From assembly GCA_025266875.1 (NCBI GenBank), contig JALLLT010000058.1:62001-126000 (forward strand): a stretch of 64,000 nt of DNA, read 5' to 3'. This DNA comes from Fennellomyces sp. T-0311. Taxonomy: Eukaryota; Mucoromycota; Mucoromycetes; Mucorales; Lichtheimiaceae. The position numbers were made by a program, and so were the translations under genes. The notes under the pieces were generated by a model, which saw nothing but the letters and a program-made list of their open reading frames with translations, was not told the DNA's origin and did not search any database. Position 1 is the first letter of the stretch. Every line of letters starts with the position of its first letter. Of the stretch, positions 58,675 to 64,000 are shown in pieces.

Positions 58675-59557
58675 GGAATGCGAATTGGGGTGATTCGTTG
58701 GGCTTTCCGTGTCGTTGTTTAATTACTTAATAGAATAGCAAGGAAACGTGTAAAAAGTGGTATTTTCAGCAAAGGAAGAAAAGAGTACGGCAATTATTCG
58801 CTCGCTGTGGAAAGACACGGCCGCTCGTTCGCCCAATGTCCTGTTTGCTTTGCGATAACAAATTCAAAGGCCGGGAAAAAGAAATTGGTTTGGTCGCATT
58901 TAAAAGGAACCATCGACTTCAAAATATGAGAAGAAAGGTGCTTTGGGACGACCGGAAGAGCATCCTGCGGCCCGGCGGTCGACGCGGGTGGCAGTGCGTC
59001 GGTGACAACATCCTGCGACTGGGTGTCGTGCGTTGATTTGATAAGCAGAAGCGCAGAAGAGAAAGCGTTGATCGATCGATTGACAAATGTTTGCTTCACA
59101 ATGGAAAAAAAAAGGCCGAGTGAGATTCTAATCGACACACAGTGACATTTGTGCATGAGGCAACCTGGGATCCGATGGAAACGTTATACGCCCCCATGCA
59201 ACGGGCTGACAAGGCATATGCAAGTCCCGTTATGCATCGCAGAAAAAAAAAAGAGCGATCCGCGCACAACATTTTGTTTATGTGTTTCATGTTCTTTCAT
59301 ACTCTGTACGAAGTTTCCATTCAGCCGTCATAGCGGGGAAAGAAGGGGGTTGGGTGGCACTCTCGGCTGCTTAGGTGATAGCAACAAAACAAGTTTCGCC
59401 CTTTTTTGCCATGTGAAGGAGAGGGAGGGGAAGAGAGAGCCAAAAAAATAAAAGGCTTTTTACAATGAAGCACCTGACTTTTCCTACCCCCCTTGCATGG
59501 ATTTCCGTGACGCTTTTAAGAAGCATGTTCTGCAAACTAACGCGTTTAACCCAGTTT
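58675..59557. other. Upstream region shared by FKS1 and the forkhead gene
   Basis: This divergent intergenic stretch holds no supported gene. Overlapping open frames at 58794-59156 (-) and 58836-59036 (+) have no motif and are probably leader sequence. Confidence 0.5.
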
Positions 59558-59592
59558 CTTTTCTCTCTTTCTCTCTCTTTCCACTTTCTTCC
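59558..59592 (+). promoter_or_regulatory. Pyrimidine-rich tract of the forkhead promoter
   Basis: A run of CTTTCT/CTCT (TTCTTTTCTCTCTTTCTCTC) directly precedes the forkhead ATG at 59622. Such CT-rich tracts mark transcription start regions in filamentous fungal promoters. Confidence 0.5.
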
Positions 59593-59621
59593 TCTTAATA
59601 CAACACAGCAACGCATACCAA

Positions 59622-60523
<902 letters not shown>

Positions 60524-60660
60524 AAAAAAAGATCCATGTGTATATCATCATTGTTTTCATATGTGTGTAAGCTGCCTTTCTCTTTCTGCCTCTCGCAAAA
60601 ATATGTTGTAGTTTCCTTTGTATTCAATCTCTTTTCTATGACTGTAAAAATAAAAGAAGT

Positions 60661-63600
60661 CTATCGTTCCCACTCGATCAATGCTCGCTTCTTGTCCACC
60701 CACTCCTTTAGCATACAGATGAACCCCCAGCCCTCGATGGTGTTGGCGTTGTCAAACAAATCAAACGACATGCCTGGCTGAGCCCCCAGCGACAGCACAA
60801 TGTCAGTTGTAAGCACCACAACCTTGCATCTGCAGCGTTTTTTTTTAGCATTTATCATTCGCCCACAATGGAAAAGCTTACTTTGCACGCGATACCGTCA
60901 CGTTCCACCGTTTAAAGTCCAGTAAGAACCTTACGTTGCCCCCCGTGATTTCGTTGAATGTGAAGCACGCCAGTACCAATGGACACTCTTGACCTTGCAT
61001 CTTGTCGACGGTATCCACTCTTGTTTTCCCACGATTCAGCGAACGGACCTGGATCTGATTCTCCACGGCCACACGCTGCTTGTGGTGGGGTGTGACCACC
61101 ATCACCTTATCATCGTAGCCCTGGATGGTGTCCAAATGCGCCTCCAGAAGCTCGCCGACGATCTGAGCCTCGATCTCAATCTGCCGGTCGTACTCGTCCG
61201 GTGCGAACGGTATCTTGACGACAGTGATGGGTCTGTTTGGATCCAAAACCTCTCGGATGATATTGGCGTACGGGGCACCGGTCCAGTCGTGTGAAAGGCG
61301 TTGGTTGGGAAAATGCGCGATAATGTCATCGCCATAGACGGCGTGATAGAACACGTTCATTTCATCGTTCTGGGCATGATAGAATTAAGAATTTCCTGTT
61401 TGAAATGATTACGTACGGTCGCTTACCATGCGCCAATTGTCTTTCAGCTGGATGGTGTTGGGCCCGAACGCAAACGCTTCGCTGTTGTTGAGCAGGAAGG
61501 CCTCCGGGTTGACTGAGACATTGTCGTCAGTGCGCATCAAGCAGCTCTGGATGCTGCCGTACAGCGGCGGTTCGGTCCTTGGAAACTCCAGCTTGAGGAT
61601 CGGGCCCAATTGCTAAATGAAAAAAAAGGGATCGTCCATAAGCGTTGTATATCTAACCAAACCGGGCTTTAAGGTTAACTTGCCATGTGATCCCCCACGA
61701 TAATCAACCGTCCCTTTTGTGCATCGAGGCAATCGATGACGAGCCCTGCTTCCGGCACCGGCAGCTTTCATGGCCCTTTCTTAGTGCTGTGTCTCTTCTG
61801 CCGCCGCGCCAGCTTACCTGAGAGCCCTCATCAATGATGACCATGTCGCACTCGAACGCGTCGCCCATCTTCCGCTTGATTTTGCTAAAGTCCCACACCG
61901 TACCGCCGATCACAGTTGGGCGCGTTATTCGCGGAAGCTTCCTATCCATGGTACTGGACAAGCAGTGGTCCACTTCGGGAAGTTCGGTCTTTGCCTCATC
62001 TTTCCCAGAAGACGCCTTCATGTACAGCACGTCGAACGAGTTTGTTTGATACCGAAACTGTACTTTCTGGATCGTCTTGAGCAAGTTCATGATTGCCCGC
62101 CGTGTAAAGGCAGTGACGCCAATGATGCAAGGCTTTCCTTGGGGGTGCATGTGTGTGAGGTACCAATTGATAAACAATCCCAGGAACGTTGTTTTGCCAG
62201 AACCCTACATGCTCAAACATCAGATGCCTTTCTTTCTTCTCTTCGAAAGCGTACCGGAGGCCCCCATATGATCTGCAGTCGTTTCTGGATAATGCTCGCC
62301 GAAATATCGCTCTGGGACTGAGACATCCCAAAGTCTTTTCGGTGCTCCAGTGCTCTGGCAAGCTTGTCTGGCGGGTAATCGTACGGGTGTACGGACCATG
62401 CATTGGGGTTCCGTATGATTTGCTTGTGGCAGAAACCATTTAACAAGCAACTCCAATGGCGTAGGTGTAAATCAACTCACCTTAAACGGATGCTCTTCGC
62501 TATCCCGGTCAATTTCCAGCAGCCCATCCAAAAGTCGCTGGGTGGTGAAGTTCCTGAATCGCACGTACAGGCGGTAGTCTTCACCGAGTTCCAGAGGGAG
62601 ACCGTTCAGCTCATTGCAATCCAGCACAATTTTCATGCGATCCTCGCTGATACTCGTGATGTTCGTCAAAGCATGGCTGAACGAGGACCAGCGGCTACTT
62701 TGTTCCAGATCTGGGAATTGGATCGCTGATATTGCTCCCTGTCGACGATGTTAAGGCTGATATGCGCTTTAATCAATCATGTAGTACCTACTTCATGGGT
62801 ATCAGGGACCAACAGGTACTCAAAGTCGGTGCTTTCAGCATCCAAGTTGTCGACCTTGACTTGAAGGAGTGCTTCGGTATCTGTTTCACCCCGAATAATA
62901 TCAAACGAGAGTAGCTTACACACCCTCCCTCTTGGTCTCATAAAATCTTGATACGACGTTAACCGTAAACCAAGACCCTTTTTCTCCTCATGGGCCCGGT
63001 CAGACATCCTTTCGCCTCGCATGCCCTTGCACTCCTCGAGACAGTTGATTTTTGAAAAGTACGCCAAACGGCCCATGGTCGGTGACTCGAAACCGTAATG
63101 TAGTGGCCAGGCAAAGGGTGCCGTGTTGAAGCAGTAGACCTTTTTTCCAGTAAGCTGGACGAACTCGTTGGCCAGTTTGCGATACCGTTCCAGGACTTGC
63201 AGCATCTTTTCGCAATGATCAAAGAGGCGGTTCGCAGTAGGCTTATCATCTTTCCAGCAAGTATAGAGGTCCTGCAAGTTGAACGTCGAGTCGTCGTCGA
63301 TATTGCACAGCCAATGCAACATGTCTCCGAAATCATAGAAGCCTGGGACGCCCAGTGCGATGTTTTCTGCCACAAGGTCTTCCAGGCTGATCACCCGCTG
63401 CACGTAAGACATTTCCAGAAGGATTGGATACCACGGCACCTTTTCGATGCCCAGGATTTTTCCGTCGGGAAACAGTGCGAAGAGTAAGCGCATTGCCTTC
63501 AGAGCTTGTATCTTTTTTCCTTCGGGCGCATCGCTGTCCGCCAGAGACGCCACTTGGATCAAGCATTTGTGTAGATATTTCTTCAAAGAGCTATCGGCAA

Positions 63601-64000
63601 CAAAGATCGCGCAGCGTGATTTTTGTTCTTCCATGACATCCAAAATCCGCACCAAGTCCTTTACCAGACTGATTGCAAGTTCAACGTAATCCGGTGTTCC
63701 TTGTCGCTCGACTCCTACCACCACAGTGCAGTCCAGATCCTCCACCACGCTTCCGTCCGACTTGAAGACACGGATGGCATAGGTACATATCATTCGGAAC
63801 TGTGGATCATAGACCAAGGATAAAAAGATGTCGTGGTCCGACTCTTCTCCTATGTATGTCGTTGGAATGCCACAAAACTATCATCCGCGTTAGCCTCGTT
63901 CTTGTGTCACATGAAAAATGAAAGTACTTGTGGCTTTTGCGTTTTGTATGCCTCGATGTAGGGCTTGAATCTCGGTAGTGTCATCCATTCAGGTATTAGG
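60661..64000 (-). CDS. SF1 (UPF1/DNA2-type) helicase with RecB/RNase H-like N-terminal part, 5' end missing
   Basis: About 1,000 residues lie in the window; the start is beyond 64000 and the stop is at 60661. The first part (FCGIPTTYIGEESDHDIFLS, DYVELAISLVKDLVRILDVM, YCFNTAPFAWPLHYGFESPT then MGRLAYFSKI) resembles the TM0106-type RecB/RNase H-like N-terminal region of bacterial helicase-nucleases. The helicase follows: Walker A GPPGSGKTT, split by an intron between GPP and GSG, then CIIGVTAFTRRAIMNLL, DExx box CDMVIIDEGSQ, RLIIVGDHM|QLGP, NWRMNDEMNVFYHAVYGDDI, and the AAA_12 region ending RVDTVDKMQGQECPLVLACF and WNVTVSRAK with VVVLTTD. Such enzymes unwind nucleic acid with ATP. The RNase H-type Asp-x-Glu seems to be FLSLV here, so the nuclease part may be inactive. 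Stop codon is 138 bp from the forkhead stop. Confidence 0.8.

Noticed and set aside
58794..59156. A 120-codon minus frame upstream of FKS1
   Set aside because: No motif; it overlaps an equally unsupported plus frame and lies where the FKS1 leader is expected.

Overview
This window looks like nuclear DNA of a filamentous fungus, most likely an early-diverging lineage such as Mucoromycota (Mucorales). The reasons are many short introns of about 50-70 nt with GTAAGT-type donors and TAG/CAG acceptors, beta-1,3-glucan synthase and ChAPs (exomer) cell-wall genes, Zn2Cys6 and forkhead regulators, a PHO80/Pcl-type cyclin, a GDP-mannose 4,6-dehydratase, and F-box genes and gene remnants. The species was not determined. 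All assignments come from reading translated sequence by eye; no database search was run.

Layout. 1-4.3 kb: 3' part-missing ChAPs gene (-), a ZCCHC10-like zinc-knuckle SR protein (+) and an Sds3-like HDAC-complex subunit (-). 4.3-8.5 kb: gene-poor, with a 172-bp pogo-like MITE and possible gene remnants. 8.5-16.9 kb: a compact block of EMG1/NEP1 (-), F-box/ankyrin protein (+), SIN3 (-) and GDP-mannose 4,6-dehydratase (-). 17-22 kb: gene-poor. 22-23.1 kb: Pcl/PHO80-like cyclin (+). 25.1-27.6 kb: a CE2-like SGNH protein lacking its catalytic Ser (-) and a small acidic/Gln-rich protein (-). 30-32.2 kb: PHO8-like alkaline phosphatase (+). 35.2-36.1 kb: PH-domain protein (+). 39-41.5 kb: Zn2Cys6/PAS transcription factor (+). 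42-43 kb: F-box/LRR pseudogene (-). 43.2-45.4 kb: dual-specificity phosphatase and nitrilase-family amidohydrolase (both +). 46.3-48.2 kb: cytochrome P450 (-). 49.9-50.8 kb: unrecognised zinc-knuckle-like protein (-). 51.3-58.7 kb: HIS5 and FKS1 beta-1,3-glucan synthase (both -). 59.6-60.5 kb: forkhead factor (+). 60.7-64 kb: UPF1/DNA2-type superfamily 1 helicase with a RecB/RNase H-like N-terminal part (-), running off the window.

How genes relate. Several products share pathways: SIN3 and the Sds3-like protein belong to the same histone deacetylase complex; the Pcl/PHO80-like cyclin and vacuolar alkaline phosphatase fit phosphate control; FKS1, ChAPs (chitin synthase export), GDP-mannose dehydratase (fucose donor) and the CE2-like secreted protein all concern cell wall or surface polysaccharide. 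Eukaryotic genes are not operonic, so this is loose linkage, but some spacings are notably tight (96 bp between the EMG1 and F-box/ankyrin start codons; about 70-140 bp at convergent gene ends).

The most interesting points are the SGNH protein without its nucleophile, unusual echinocandin hot-spot residues in FKS1, the composite nuclease-like helicase, the pogo-like MITE and the decaying F-box gene.
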